In this document: in pieces, positions 1 through 8,946 of the stretch
Layout of the letters: each line of letters opens with the position of its first letter
Numbering within the stretch: the stretch's first letter is position 1
Origin: Flavobacteriaceae bacterium
GTDB taxonomy: Bacteria > Bacteroidota > Bacteroidia > Flavobacteriales > Flavobacteriaceae
Assembly: GCA_026709415.1 (NCBI GenBank)
Contig: JAPOSZ010000027.1
Location: 1 to 64,000 of the forward strand
DNA: 64,000 nt
Reading direction: 5' to 3'
The notes under the pieces: generated by a model
What the model saw: only the letters and a program-made list of their open reading frames with translations
Databases searched by the model: none
What the model was told of the DNA's origin: nothing
Position numbers and translations under genes: made by a program

Positions 1-40
1 AATAATTTCCTCATCATACCCCATTTTTTTTGATTTTGCA

Positions 41-348
41 TTATTCAAAGGTCTCTACATCATAATCCATAGATAAAGTATGAGCCCCTACAAGTTGGTT
101 AGAAAATATAACGGGGCCTGGTAAATATATATTAACATAATATGTGGGGATTATTTGTGGTTTTCCACTTACGCCAACTACATTCATAAAACCCACTTCC
201 TTTAAGCGACAATTATTGGCTATCCTATGTGAAACAATTGTCCTTGTAGCCCCCGTATCCCAAATAGCATCACACTCATTATTGATTATTTTGTGCGTTT
301 TAATGACAGAAGCTATTTTTACTTTAGTTCTTTAGCTATGCCCTTCAT
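41..348 (-). pseudogene. Retropepsin-like aspartic protease remnant, frameshifted and truncated
   Basis: Reading the minus strand, an ATG at 348 opens MKGIAKELK and stops after nine codons. One frame over, the sequence continues as KIASVIKTHKIINNE and then CDAIWDTGATRTIVSHRIA, which carries the D-T-G-A catalytic signature of single-domain retroviral-type aspartic proteases. The following VVGVSGKPQI and YYVNIYLPG stretches fit the flap and second strand of that family. The frame then stops at 41-43, where relatives continue with a hydrophobic IGMDII-type segment, so the C-terminal third is missing. It lies about 40 bases downstream of a small gene on the same strand whose relatives sit beside such proteases. 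Family recognition comes from the motif; pseudogene status is seen directly. Confidence 0.62.
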
Positions 349-387
349 TTGGACAGTGAAAGAACGTTGACCTATTTTATTTCCCAC

Positions 388-684
388 TTAATGGAGTGTT
401 TGAAAAAACCTTGAACTCGAGTGAACATTGCATTTTGTGCTATCGACATCTGCCGAACAATATTGCGTTATAAAGGTCCCCAACTCATGTTTTTTCAAAG
501 TTTCTTTTATTGCTTTATCAATTGATTCGTAATTACCTATTATATTATGATTTTTTATTACAACAAACTGCCCTTCATATCTAAGGGCTAATTTTTGTTG
601 ATTGTTTAAATAGTAATTAAACTCATCCTTTAATTTCTCAATTCTTTCTTGATTTTCATGGTAGTTTAAGTCTTGAGCACTCAT
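388..684 (-). CDS. Small conserved protein, DUF5678-like partner of retropepsin-like protease
   Basis: A 98-residue soluble protein with no signal peptide or membrane segment. Its core (YEGQFVVIKNHNIIGNYES, then ETLKKHELGTFITQYC and a late HSSSRFF) follows the layout of small bacterial proteins usually encoded just before a retropepsin-like aspartic protease: a G-x-FVVIK-x(5)-IG strand pair, GTF[IL]xQ and a C-terminal HSR-x-F. The role of this family is unknown to me. The downstream protease here is a pseudogene, so this gene may be an orphan. The start ATG at 684 has no competing upstream start in frame nearby. Confidence 0.6.
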   Translation of the reverse strand: MSAQDLNYHENQERIEKLKDEFNYYLNNQQKLALRYEGQFVVIKNHNIIGNYESIDKAIKETLKKHELGTFITQYCSADVDSTKCNVHSSSRFFQTLH

Positions 685-865
685 AGCAAATCGGTTTAGA
701 CATTAAAATTAGCAATAATTCTCTATCCTATCTTAAGGGAGCTTTGAATAAAATGTAAAATCAAAAAGATTGGATGTCACGGGGAACCCATTTTTTCTTT
801 TTCAGCCAATGGATCCACTCATTCGATGTTGATTTCCTCCAAAAATTCACAATATTCCTCCAATT

Positions 866-1475
866 TTAGCTTTTTCGGTTCCATACTCTGTCATTTTTGA
901 TCCCAATGGGATGACTTTTTTTTTCTTGATGTTTTTTTAGGTTAGCATTAAATCCATCATGCCTGGTGATTTCTTCCATTGATAATGGAACCAAGCGATC
1001 CAGATCGCTAAAGGTCTGTTCGACCACCCAACGTTCTGACTCCTGGCTTTGTTTCACCCTTTTTGTGGCTTAGTCAAGGGCTTGTAGCGAAAGATTCACT
1101 GCCCATGTACTCTATCATTTTTTTCGATTGGTCGTCTTTATCGGCCAAGATTCTTTTTCGTTCCTCTACCGAAAGGCTTTCCGTTGAGTTGTAGCCCTGA
1201 CGGTCATGCTCATTGGCCACAGCGGTATACCTCCCTAAAGTGAAGCTTTTTCTGGTAGTGGCAATGTGCTGTTTATACCCATCATCGTTTTTTTCTCTTC
1301 TTGAACCAAGAGGCTTCATGGTCTGCATTGGGGCTGTCTTTTGGTTGTTTCTCATGATCGTTTTTTTTTGGCTTGAAGCTCATGATTTTCACGTTGGCCT
1401 TCTTTATGGTCTTGAGTGATTTTTTTGGGTTCGCCTTTGAGAGGGGGGCTCACTATGATAGGTCTTGTAGCACAT
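866..1475 (-). pseudogene. Decayed IS5-family transposase
   Basis: Three consecutive minus-strand frames together resemble the DDE transposase of IS5-type elements. The upstream fragment (about 1475-1372) reads IVSPPLKGEPKK and ITQDHKEGQRENHELQAKK. The middle fragment (1355-1074) contains DDGYKQHIATT, then TAVANEHD, equivalent to the conserved T-x-ANxHD segment with the second catalytic Asp, and ADKDDQSKK, equivalent to the usual ADKGY-S motif with the Gly-Tyr lost. The last fragment (1057-866) has ERWVVEQTFSDLDR, the classic RWVVERTF block before the catalytic Glu region. At least two frameshifts separate them and the N-terminal third is absent. No terminal inverted repeats could be picked out by eye. 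Confidence 0.65.
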
Positions 1476-1724
1476 AAATCGGAATTTCGAGAAAACGATG
1501 TACAGTATATAAAAATCATCGGTGTTGTTGTTAATCAACTATTTATTATGATTAAAATCAACGCCTTCAGTCCACAACACATTTTGTTTTAATTATTTCG
1601 AATAATTTGACGATACTCTGTGGTTCATCGATTTAAAAGTCTTTCAATGAGCAGATATGACCTAATGTAATCTGAGATTTCTTTTTTATCGATAGCCCCA
1701 TCTTTATTTTTTCTTTTAGGTTGC

Positions 1725-2013
1725 TTAAATTACACTATTGAGCACAAACAGTATGATTAAGGTAATTGCAGCTAGCGGAGGAATAAATAACAAATTATTG
1801 AGACCGTTGTCCCCAGCTGATGAGTTTGTTTTGGATATCGTTTTAGTTAGAATTATAAACTCAATGTAAAAAATCAAACCAATGCTGATCAGCACGAAGA
1901 AAATGACCATCCATCCTCCAGTATCTGAAATGTCTCGCTTTTAAATTCTTTTCTGAATCTGTTTCAAAATCAAGGTCTAATTGTTTATCTTCTCTTTCTT
2001 CCCTTATTTTCAT
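1725..2013 (-). pseudogene. Two-helix membrane protein split by an ATGG duplication; possible Panacea partner
   Basis: An ATG at 2013, 18 bases after the stop of the Panacea gene, opens a charged 33-residue N-terminus (MKIREEREDKQLDLDFETD, then LKARHFRYWR). The hydrophobic continuation (MVIFFVLISIGLIFYIEFII, a second helix near NLLFIPPLAAITLIILFV) lies in another frame. The junction contains a tandem ATGG-ATGG; removing one copy would give an uninterrupted protein of about 94 residues (RYWR-MVIFFVLI). As it stands only the 61-residue membrane part (1725-1910) could be made from an internal ATG. Panacea antitoxins are known to pair with very varied small toxins, so this neighbour is a candidate toxin that has been disabled. 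Function is inferred from position only. Confidence 0.5.
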
Positions 2014-2031
2014 CTCCAAAATTTAATATGG

Positions 2032-2526
2032 TCACTTCAATTTTCTTTTATAGAACTTTTTAATTAAATCATTTGGAATGAATTTATCATGATTCTGAAT
2101 ATTATATATTTGCCAACATGGACTACCTTTTTCATGGGTAAGAGCAATAAGTTGGTAAGGGTTATATGTTTTATAATACTCGAAAACATTATCCATTAAT
2201 TGCTTTGACTCCTCATCAATATCATTTGGTTTTTCACAATCAATTTGGGCCAAGTTATATTTGTCTTGCCCTCGAAACATGTAGTAAATTGCTGGAACAA
2301 CTGGACCGTATCTCCAAGCTTTAATTGGATCCATTAACAAAGGCCTGCCGTAGTTAGCTAAGTTCCAACCATGAGAAAGGTAAACAAGCTTTAATAATCT
2401 CATAATAGATATTGCTTCTTCTTTTTCTTTTGCGAGATTTATTAGATAATTAGCAATATGGCAACTATCGTAGGGGCCTTTACTTGGTTTCACTTTGTCT
2501 TTCATTGCACGAAAATAAGTATCCAA
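2032..2526 (-). CDS. Panacea-domain (DUF4065/SocA-like) antitoxin
   Basis: A 164-residue protein in which residues about 25-140 match the Panacea fold: IANYLINLA near the start, then MRLLKLVYLSHGWNLANYG and IKAWRYGPVVPAIYYMFR, the L-x(3)-YxxHGWxLA and AWxYGPVVPxLY blocks characteristic of the family. Panacea proteins are antitoxins, proteolysis adaptors (SocA) or phage proteins. In two-gene modules the toxin lies next to them and varies greatly. Here the only close neighbour on the same strand is a small, frameshifted two-helix membrane protein starting 18 bases downstream. The gene itself is intact. The Panacea call is firm; its role as an antitoxin is likely. Confidence 0.82.
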   Translation of the reverse strand: MDTYFRAMKDKVKPSKGPYDSCHIANYLINLAKEKEEAISIMRLLKLVYLSHGWNLANYGRPLLMDPIKAWRYGPVVPAIYYMFRGQDKYNLAQIDCEKPNDIDEESKQLMDNVFEYYKTYNPYQLIALTHEKGSPCWQIYNIQNHDKFIPNDLIKKFYKRKLK

Positions 2527-2800
2527 GAGCTATTGACTCTTACCGATGAATATCATTTTAGCCAATATACAGAAATGTTTATTGATATATCCACAAAAAT
2601 TCACTAGTTTGTGAGAGTGTTTCCTTGAACAGTTGATGGTTATTTTTTGGTCTTTCGTGCTAACCAAAGAAATAAACATTGAAAAATCAAAATAGCTTCA
2701 TTCAGATGACTAAATGATATCGGCTCTGAAAGTATTGGTATCCATGGTTTGAGACCATATCCTTCAAAAACAGTTTTTATTACCTTCAAAGCGAGATAGA

Positions 2801-3054
2801 TTACGAGATTTTATTTATCAAGTCTCGAATGGCATCTCCCAAAAGTGAATCACGTTCAAAAGTGATTTCATCATTTAAATATGCTTCAACTTCACCGAGA
2901 CGTTTTAAAAGTTCTCCACTAAATTCGAGATCTTATTATTGGGGAATTTTTCTATCGTAGCTTCAAGCAAAAACTCATCTAAATATTGGATAAATCTCGT
3001 CAATCTTGACTGCAAAGGTGTATTGCAGATTTCTTTCTGATTAGGAACGGTCAT
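2801..3054 (-). pseudogene. Frameshifted small gene of unknown function
   Basis: An ATG at 3054 gives MTVPNQKEICNTPLQSRL and TRFIQYLDEFLLEATIEKFP, stopping after 49 residues. One frame over, the sequence goes on as EFSGELLKRLGEVEAYL, then NDEITFERDSLLGDAIRDLI, ending at 2801. Joined, the two halves make an 80-85-residue acidic helical protein interrupted by one indel near 2930. No family is recognised. The size and neighbourhood (several toxin-antitoxin genes) would suit a small antitoxin or regulator, but that is a guess. Confidence 0.35.
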
Positions 3055-3448
3055 TCTTATACCAATTTGTGTTCTGAATTGTGTATTACTTGATTCTCAT
3101 CTCATTGCCATTAGACTAAGCAGATACAATATGAAACACAAACATTTTGTCCTAACTCTAAAAAGTAGTTTAAAATGCAAATTAGTATTAAATTTTTGAA
3201 TCTTATCGCTGAGTGACATATACACTATCACGAGTCGCTACTCCATTTATTATACAACCTCAAACAAAGAGACAACATGAGAAAGTATTTTTCTCTTTTC
3301 ATTTGATATTTTGATCAACCATTTTCTTTCAAAACATTCTTCATGCAGAATCAATCCAATGTCTTGATGTGGTCATCATCTGATTTATCGTTGCTGAACA
3401 GGCTCACAATCCATTTTTGAATGTCTTGATAATATTTTGTTATACGTT
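3055..3448. other. Intergenic, no gene seen
   Basis: About 390 AT-rich bases between the frameshifted small gene and the DUF2442 gene. No reading frame resembling a protein, RNA gene or clear repeat was found. Confidence 0.5.
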
Positions 3449-3676
3449 TTAACCAAGTAAGTTTTCTACTAATATATCCTCATCTAATTCTTCCCAATGA
3501 ATACCCTCTCCATCACCAATGAACCGCCAATTCTGAAGCTGATTCAGACGAGCATCTCTTAGTCTTGGAAAACACTCAAGAGGGACTGTCAGTTCTCTAC
3601 CATCTTCATAGTAAACAATCATCTTATCCTCTTTAAAAAATAAATCTGTAACTAATTTAGACTTTTTAGTACTCAC
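3449..3676 (-). CDS. DUF2442 domain protein
   Basis: A 75-residue protein. The C-terminal half (QLQNWRFIGDGEGIHWEELD followed by EDILVENLL) is the signature of DUF2442, where W-x-x-IGxGxGIxWxxLDEDI is conserved. The N-terminal half (DKMIVYYEDGRELTVPLE) forms the usual beta hairpin. DUF2442 proteins often lie beside a DUF4160 protein and are suspected toxin-antitoxin components, but no DUF4160 partner is seen here. It may be an orphan of a lost pair. Confidence 0.8.
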   Translation of the reverse strand: MSTKKSKLVTDLFFKEDKMIVYYEDGRELTVPLECFPRLRDARLNQLQNWRFIGDGEGIHWEELDEDILVENLLG

Positions 3677-3815
3677 GTTTTCTCGCTATTTTTTTAACAA
3701 ATCTTTTTTTTCAATTCAATGAGTTTGCGAAATTTACTTGTTACTTCTTTTATCCATGTAGAAAGTACTTTTTTGGGATACCATCTAAGTGCACAGAACT
3801 AGTCCAAAAAATATC

Positions 3816-4238
3816 TCATAGTATGGAGTCATTTTCACTGAATGATTCAATTTTGGAATCAATCCCGTGTGAATTGATATACTCTTTAAACTTTAAAAAT
3901 TTATTTTCTAATTGAATACTATTGTTAACAACCATATTCCAAACCGTTCCCTTATCAATTCTAAAATGTTCATGGACTATTTTTTCTCGAAGCTCTTTTA
4001 AGCTTAACCACTCTATATCTCGATAGTTTTTTATTAATCGACGGTCTATTTTAACGATGGTTGTCGCCACTTCACATATATCTTGTGTCAATTTGATAAT
4101 AGCCAGTTGTTTCGTTTCTTTGGCTAAAAACTTTTCTTTTGATAAAATGTCTTTTGATTCTTGATGCAGCTTAATGAATAAATTTTCAATGTCCCCCAGT
4201 TGTAGCAGAATTCGCCTTTGCTGTCTTGCTTTCATCAA
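3816..4238 (-). CDS. hepT: HepT-like HEPN ribonuclease toxin with altered active-site Tyr
   Basis: A 140-residue all-helical protein of the HepT (DUF86-like) HEPN family. Near residue 84 it reads LREKIVHEHFRID, aligning with the R-x4-H-x-Y motif of HepT RNases: Arg84 and His89 are kept, but the Tyr position holds His91. In the Shewanella HepT/MntA pair that Tyr is the residue AMPylated by the MntA antitoxin. HepT cleaves RNA and stops growth. The partner MntA-type gene lies just upstream and overlaps, but is broken and has lost its nucleotidyltransferase motif. Loss of the Tyr together with the ruined antitoxin suggests a dead module, or a HepT that has escaped control. Family assignment is good; activity is doubtful. 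Confidence 0.72.
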   Translation of the reverse strand: MMKARQQRRILLQLGDIENLFIKLHQESKDILSKEKFLAKETKQLAIIKLTQDICEVATTIVKIDRRLIKNYRDIEWLSLKELREKIVHEHFRIDKGTVWNMVVNNSIQLENKFLKFKEYINSHGIDSKIESFSENDSIL

Positions 4239-4499
4239 AAAAAAATTGTGCTTCCTTTAAAGTATCTTCTTTAATGGCTGGAGGAATACAATGAAAAGAA
4301 GTTAGATAAACTTCTTGATTAAATTGTTCTTTTAAATAAACAATGACGCCCATTAAATCTAATATACTAGGGTTTCTTTTAAATCGCATAAGATTTCTAT
4401 CTCATTTTCATCTCGATCAAAATCGCTGAAAGCCATTTTGGTTGGTTTTAAATTTCCCATGGCTTTAATGACTATGGCTTGTTCTCTCGGTGACAACAT
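4186..4499 (-). pseudogene. mntA: MntA-like nucleotidyltransferase antitoxin, degenerate
   Basis: An ATG at 4499 opens MLSPREQAIVIKAMGNLKPT, a typical MntA N-terminus. It then runs into KMAFSDFDRDENEIEIL, where relatives have GVFGSFARGExxxxSDIDIL. The Gly-Ser and Asp-x-Asp of the minimal nucleotidyltransferase site are therefore gone. The frame stops soon after, while the next frame continues the family as FKRNPSILDLMGVIVYLKEQ, FNQEVYLTSF and FFFDESKTAKANS, overlapping the start of hepT. The lesion is a small deletion plus frameshift. An active MntA would AMPylate HepT; this copy cannot. Confidence 0.68.
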
Positions 4500-5163
4500 A
4501 ACTATTAAATTTTATGAAAGCAAAATTAAAAACTTCGTCAGAACATATCCTTTTGATTCATTTTTCAAAAAAAAATAATACCTTAACCCGAAATATGGGT
4601 TCATCTCTAATGAACTATGTTTCACAAATACACCCCACATGATTGCTTGTTTTTTGTCGTATCTTCCTTGTTTTAAGGAGGCATAAAAGATTGTCAACCC
4701 TTTCCATACGCGGCCATGGCAACATTCATCAAGTATTGAAAACAGAAAAATCACTTGGACTCTAAAATTAGGGGATAGATCACTCAGATACCATCACATC
4801 AACCACTAAATTAAATCGACAACGGTAAGTTATAGGAAGAGTTAAAAACTCATTTTTGAGAAATACGAATTCTATTTTTCACGGCCAAAAAACCTAACTC
4901 CTACACAATTGATGAGCCGGAGCGAAAAATTTAGATTTCCCACACTGAAGATAAATCATAAGGAAAAACTTGATTTTATGGTGCTTCTGTTTAGGGAACT
5001 AGGACATATCTGACCAATCTAAATGGATTTGAAATAATGCGTAGGAATCGTTCGGATTCATTCGAAGAAAATGCCTTTCATTTTGGAATCACTGATGCCT
5101 TCATCCACATAAATAATGGCAGAACCAAAAAATCTAACTTGACTCTAAAACTTTAAAGTGGAT
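4500..5163. other. Intergenic, no convincing gene
   Basis: About 660 bases between the MntA remnant and PUL 1. An 80-codon frame on the minus strand (4512-4754) exists, but it has no recognisable family and an unusual aromatic composition, so it is not called. No RNA gene or repeat was seen. Confidence 0.45.
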
Positions 5164-7161
5164 TTATCGCAAATGTAAATCTTTCGGAAAGATGGCTTCA
5201 CCAGCATAAAGAGCTTCAAAAACCTTTTTTTTGGCTCCAATCCCCTCATAAAAGAAAAAGACTTCCCCCATCACTCCTTGGCTTCTGTGATGTCTGATAA
5301 CATCAACTAAATATTGATCTGAAGGAATATAATTTCCAATCCTCAACAACACGCCAGGATAGAATATCTTGAGTTTGTTTTTAGCATAAGATAAATTGGA
5401 ATTAAACAAAAAGCGATATTCATTGAACCCTCGGCTATCACGACGGTATAACTGAGGTGAAATCATATCCACAACATCTCTATCAATCCATTCAGGCCAA
5501 TCTTGGCAATATTCACTATAGGAAAAAGGAAAAGGACTCGGTGAGAAAGTAACCAAACACTTTGGGTCCATTTCTTTGACGGCTGCATACAGATCTTCAG
5601 CATAATCACTTAAAATATCAGATCGCCACTGGAGCCATCGATCATTTTTAGCATTATTGGGCGGTCGATTGCCATTATTTTCCTTCATGTATCTTTCAAT
5701 GGTGTAGTCATCGTAACCCGAAGTAGAGGTTACCGCAGGCAATCGATCATCCCCTTGAATGCCATCAACATCATAATTTTCTACTACTTCCAATATCAAA
5801 TCAGTCATGAATTGTTGTACCTCAGGATGAAAGGCATTCATCCAATAAAAATTATTTTTTTGGGCAATGTTTCCAGCAGCATCTTTGCTTTCCCATTCAG
5901 GATGCGCCTGAAGAATTACATTTCTGCCACCATTGCTATCCCCAAATTGGGATGCAAAGCCGTATTCAAACCAAGCAATCACTTTGATATTTCTTTTGTG
6001 AGCTTCTTCAATCACCTCTTGTAGAACATCTCTTGTCGAATCAAATCGCGTCATGAGATCTGATTTATTTAATGGCTCAAGAGTTTTCGTCACCACTTCA
6101 CTAGGATGTGGTGTTTGGGTTTTGTTCCATGCCACCACAAAAACGGTGTTAAAATTCAATGCTTTGAGGTTTTCCATTGCGATGATGATGTTTTCTCTAC
6201 TTTGGAGTACATCACTAGCCACATTGGTCAACCAGACGCCTCGAACCCCTGTTTCTTGCTCCTGATAAGTGATATCAAAATCATAAACTCTTTCTTGACC
6301 ACTTTGCGAGGTGATGACTATAGTGGTATCGTCAAATATGTTAATTGCTGAGCCACTGGGAATCACAGCGGTTGCCTTTTCGGAATAGGTGAATTCAACT
6401 GAGGTGTTAGCTAAATCAGTACCGTATGGTAGGCTAAGGGAAATGGTGTTGTCAACGATTTCTACTTCCTGAAATAAATCCGGAAGATTAAGAGATAAAA
6501 GTTGATTTTCATCACTAGCTTCTTCAACAATTGTGATAATTCGATACTCTTTAGATTGGCCGATCTCAGAAGTGATGGTAATGGTATTTTCTTTCGAAAA
6601 ATCCAAATTAGTCCCACTTTCAATCGATGATTTGGCTTTGGACGAGAACCTAAAATCTACTTTAATGGACTCTAAGTCCGTACCATACGGAAAAATCAAT
6701 TCAACCGTATTTTCCTTGACAATCCCATCAATAGAAAGATCTGGGAGTTGAAAAGAAAGAATTTCATTTTGACCGCTTAACTGGGTTAAAGAAACAAAAT
6801 AACTGGCTTTACTTCCATCTTCAGCCGTTACCGTAAAAACAGTTCCTCCTTGGAAATTGACTTTTTCTCCGCTAGATGGAAAAACACGAGCCCCTTGAGA
6901 AACCGAAATTTTTGGTATTAAGGTGGCGATATCCACTTCTGAGGGAATTGTAGCGGTGATTTGCAAACTTTCTTGATTGATAGTTGCTGTCGTTTGAAAC
7001 GCACCATCAGCCGAACTGATTTCAAAGGACAAGATATTTTTTTCTGTGAGTCGGTCATCGGTATTCGAACAACACACAAATAAAAGTGACAGCATCAATA
7101 CTGATGCTGTCACGATGTTAAAACTAAAGAGTTTATTGATTGATTGAAGACTTTTCAACAA
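5164..7161 (-). CDS. Lipoprotein with three DUF5018 domains and a GHL10 glycosidase-like domain
   Basis: A 665-residue surface or periplasmic lipoprotein. A hydrophobic signal ends in a Cys-Cys lipobox at residues 30-31. Residues 42-127, 133-212 and 220-299 are three Ig-like DUF5018 repeats, each with the motif PYGTDL or similar and ending in an ITSxxGQ-type strand. From about residue 305 (GVRGVWLTNVASDVL) to the end lies a TIM-barrel GHL10 (DUF187) domain: FNTVFVVAWNK, IKVIAWFEYGFAS, VDGIQGDDRLP with clustered acids, and DMISPQLYRR are the usual barrel strands. The family acts on glycans, but the substrate cannot be read from sequence. It is the last gene of PUL 1, 62 bases after the DUF4623 gene. 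Confidence 0.82.
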   Translation of the reverse strand: MLKSLQSINKLFSFNIVTASVLMLSLLFVCCSNTDDRLTEKNILSFEISSADGAFQTTATINQESLQITATIPSEVDIATLIPKISVSQGARVFPSSGEKVNFQGGTVFTVTAEDGSKASYFVSLTQLSGQNEILSFQLPDLSIDGIVKENTVELIFPYGTDLESIKVDFRFSSKAKSSIESGTNLDFSKENTITITSEIGQSKEYRIITIVEEASDENQLLSLNLPDLFQEVEIVDNTISLSLPYGTDLANTSVEFTYSEKATAVIPSGSAINIFDDTTIVITSQSGQERVYDFDITYQEQETGVRGVWLTNVASDVLQSRENIIIAMENLKALNFNTVFVVAWNKTQTPHPSEVVTKTLEPLNKSDLMTRFDSTRDVLQEVIEEAHKRNIKVIAWFEYGFASQFGDSNGGRNVILQAHPEWESKDAAGNIAQKNNFYWMNAFHPEVQQFMTDLILEVVENYDVDGIQGDDRLPAVTSTSGYDDYTIERYMKENNGNRPPNNAKNDRWLQWRSDILSDYAEDLYAAVKEMDPKCLVTFSPSPFPFSYSEYCQDWPEWIDRDVVDMISPQLYRRDSRGFNEYRFLFNSNLSYAKNKLKIFYPGVLLRIGNYIPSDQYLVDVIRHHRSQGVMGEVFFFYEGIGAKKKVFEALYAGEAIFPKDLHLR

Positions 7162-7223
7162 TACTTAGATGTTTATATAATTGATTGTTTTAATTCTTGA
7201 AGATATGTTATCCATTCAAATTT

Positions 7224-8867
7224 TTATTGTGCTTTTTTAAGCTCAATCACCTGAAATCCATTATTTGCAGCTCCACCCATGATTACTACTCGCTCACCAC
7301 TCGAATCGACAAACACATCAATATCAGCCGCTTGATTGCCATTAACGTTTTGTCCAAAAGAAGAATTAAGGACCAATTTAGATTCAACATTTTCAGCATT
7401 GATGGCATTAAATGCTTCAACCAAACTACCCCCAGTGATATCATAAACTAAAATAGCAGCATCCCTCACATCACCTCCTTCAGATCCTGGGGTTGCAACC
7501 GCTAAATACCTTTTTTGATTGAATTCAAAGATTTTACCACCAAAAGTTCTCACGGGAATTGCATCGCTTTCGACTGCCGTCAATTTTTGTGTGCCATCGA
7601 GATCATATAATGTTGGAACAATATTAGCTCCATTGACTAAAAGATAGCTGTCATTGATATCATCTACTGCTTCCACATAACCATAATTTCCTGCTACGTT
7701 TAATTCAGTAAATTCGATTCTACGAGGGGTTTCAGCATTAGTGATGGAACCATTTTCTATATCCCAAATCAAGACAAAATTATTGTTTGGAATTTGTGAT
7801 GGCCATCCTCCCCATAAAACCACTAATAAATATCCATCACCATATGGATTACCAACGAAATTAATGTTATCTCCTAGACGAATATTTTTCCCGTCCCAAG
7901 TATTAGGATAAGTAAGAATTAATTCTGGATCGGCATCATTATCCCTCCATCTGTAAACTTTAAAGTCGTTATCACTATTCCAATGTGCATTACTTGCAAC
8001 GATTCCATTTTCGGTTGCCACGACATCAGCAAGTTCAGCCCATCCTCCAGAGACAACATCATTTTTTTTCAATTTACCAGCCGATGTACTCGTTCCATCT
8101 ATTTTCCAATAATATATCTCTTTGTCATCTTTATGCGCAACATAAACATATTCCCTGCTTAGCGAGAAACCCCTATAACTATCACCAGTATCGCCTAATT
8201 CAGGTGGAAGACTGTTAGATGTCGCACCAGCATCAAATAAAATCACAGGACTTTCAGCATCAAATCCTGTGGCTAAAAAGTTAACCGAAACCGTGTAGCT
8301 TTCAGATTTTGAACCAGCAGAAACAGTGATGGTGACAGAAGAGTTCAAATCAAGGCTGGTACCCCCCCCCAGATTTAAAGTAGCATCAGCTGGTATCGTG
8401 GTGATGCTTGGCGTTAGTGCACTGACATCGGTACCTTCAAAGACATTGACGGTGATGGTCTTGGCTGATTCATCGATTGATGAATCAACGTCTGGAATAC
8501 TAAAGCTAGCAATAGCCACCGAATCGGGATCCAATACCGTCACCGTCACCGTATACGAATTAGAGGTTTTGCCATCCTCCGCCGTCACGGTATAAGTCAC
8601 TGGAGAACCAAAGTTTCTTGCTGTTCCTGCCGCAGGGGTGATGGTCGAAGCCAACGAATTCGAGATGGTTGGGCTCAAACTCGAGATATCCGTGCCATAA
8701 GGGACGCTCAGTGTAATCGAACTTCCAGAAACGGTGGCTGTTACACCGGCTAAAGTGAAGCCCGTAATGAAAGCTTCGTCAGATTTTGGGTCATCTTTTT
8801 CACAAGCTGCAAAAGCCAACAAAAAAGCAAAAACCCATACAAAAGTTTTTTTTGAATTAATCATCAT
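7224..8867 (-). CDS. Lipoprotein with two DUF5018 domains and a DUF4623 beta-propeller-like domain
   Basis: A 547-residue lipoprotein (lipobox at Cys22, FAACEKDD). Residues about 30-112 and 118-197 are two DUF5018 Ig-like repeats (SVPYGTDISSLSPTI, VFEGTDVSALTPSI), closely related to those in the next gene. The rest fits DUF4623, with many short strands and aromatic turns (GGWAELADVVATENG, RTFGGKIFEFNQKRYLAVA). The position after SusD suggests a surface glycan-binding protein of PUL 1. The coding strand carries a G9 run encoding part of LNLGGGTS; gain or loss of one base there would truncate the protein near residue 165. Binding is inferred from context. Confidence 0.75.
   Translation of the reverse strand: MMINSKKTFVWVFAFLLAFAACEKDDPKSDEAFITGFTLAGVTATVSGSSITLSVPYGTDISSLSPTISNSLASTITPAAGTARNFGSPVTYTVTAEDGKTSNSYTVTVTVLDPDSVAIASFSIPDVDSSIDESAKTITVNVFEGTDVSALTPSITTIPADATLNLGGGTSLDLNSSVTITVSAGSKSESYTVSVNFLATGFDAESPVILFDAGATSNSLPPELGDTGDSYRGFSLSREYVYVAHKDDKEIYYWKIDGTSTSAGKLKKNDVVSGGWAELADVVATENGIVASNAHWNSDNDFKVYRWRDNDADPELILTYPNTWDGKNIRLGDNINFVGNPYGDGYLLVVLWGGWPSQIPNNNFVLIWDIENGSITNAETPRRIEFTELNVAGNYGYVEAVDDINDSYLLVNGANIVPTLYDLDGTQKLTAVESDAIPVRTFGGKIFEFNQKRYLAVATPGSEGGDVRDAAILVYDITGGSLVEAFNAINAENVESKLVLNSSFGQNVNGNQAADIDVFVDSSGERVVIMGGAANNGFQVIELKKAQ
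8362..8370 (-). repeat. G9 homopolymer inside coding sequence
   Basis: Nine C on the plus strand, nine G on the coding strand, within the DUF4623 lipoprotein. Tracts of this length are prone to slippage and could switch the gene off. Confidence 0.85.
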
Positions 8868-8946
8868 ACAAAAGATTTATAGTTTAAAATTATTTTTCAT
8901 TTCGATCATATTATGTTTTCGAGGTTTTAAAAGTAGTCATGAACGT

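Noticed and set aside
4512-4754. 80-codon minus-strand frame
   Set aside because: No family, no partner in a neighbouring operon and unusual composition; likely chance.
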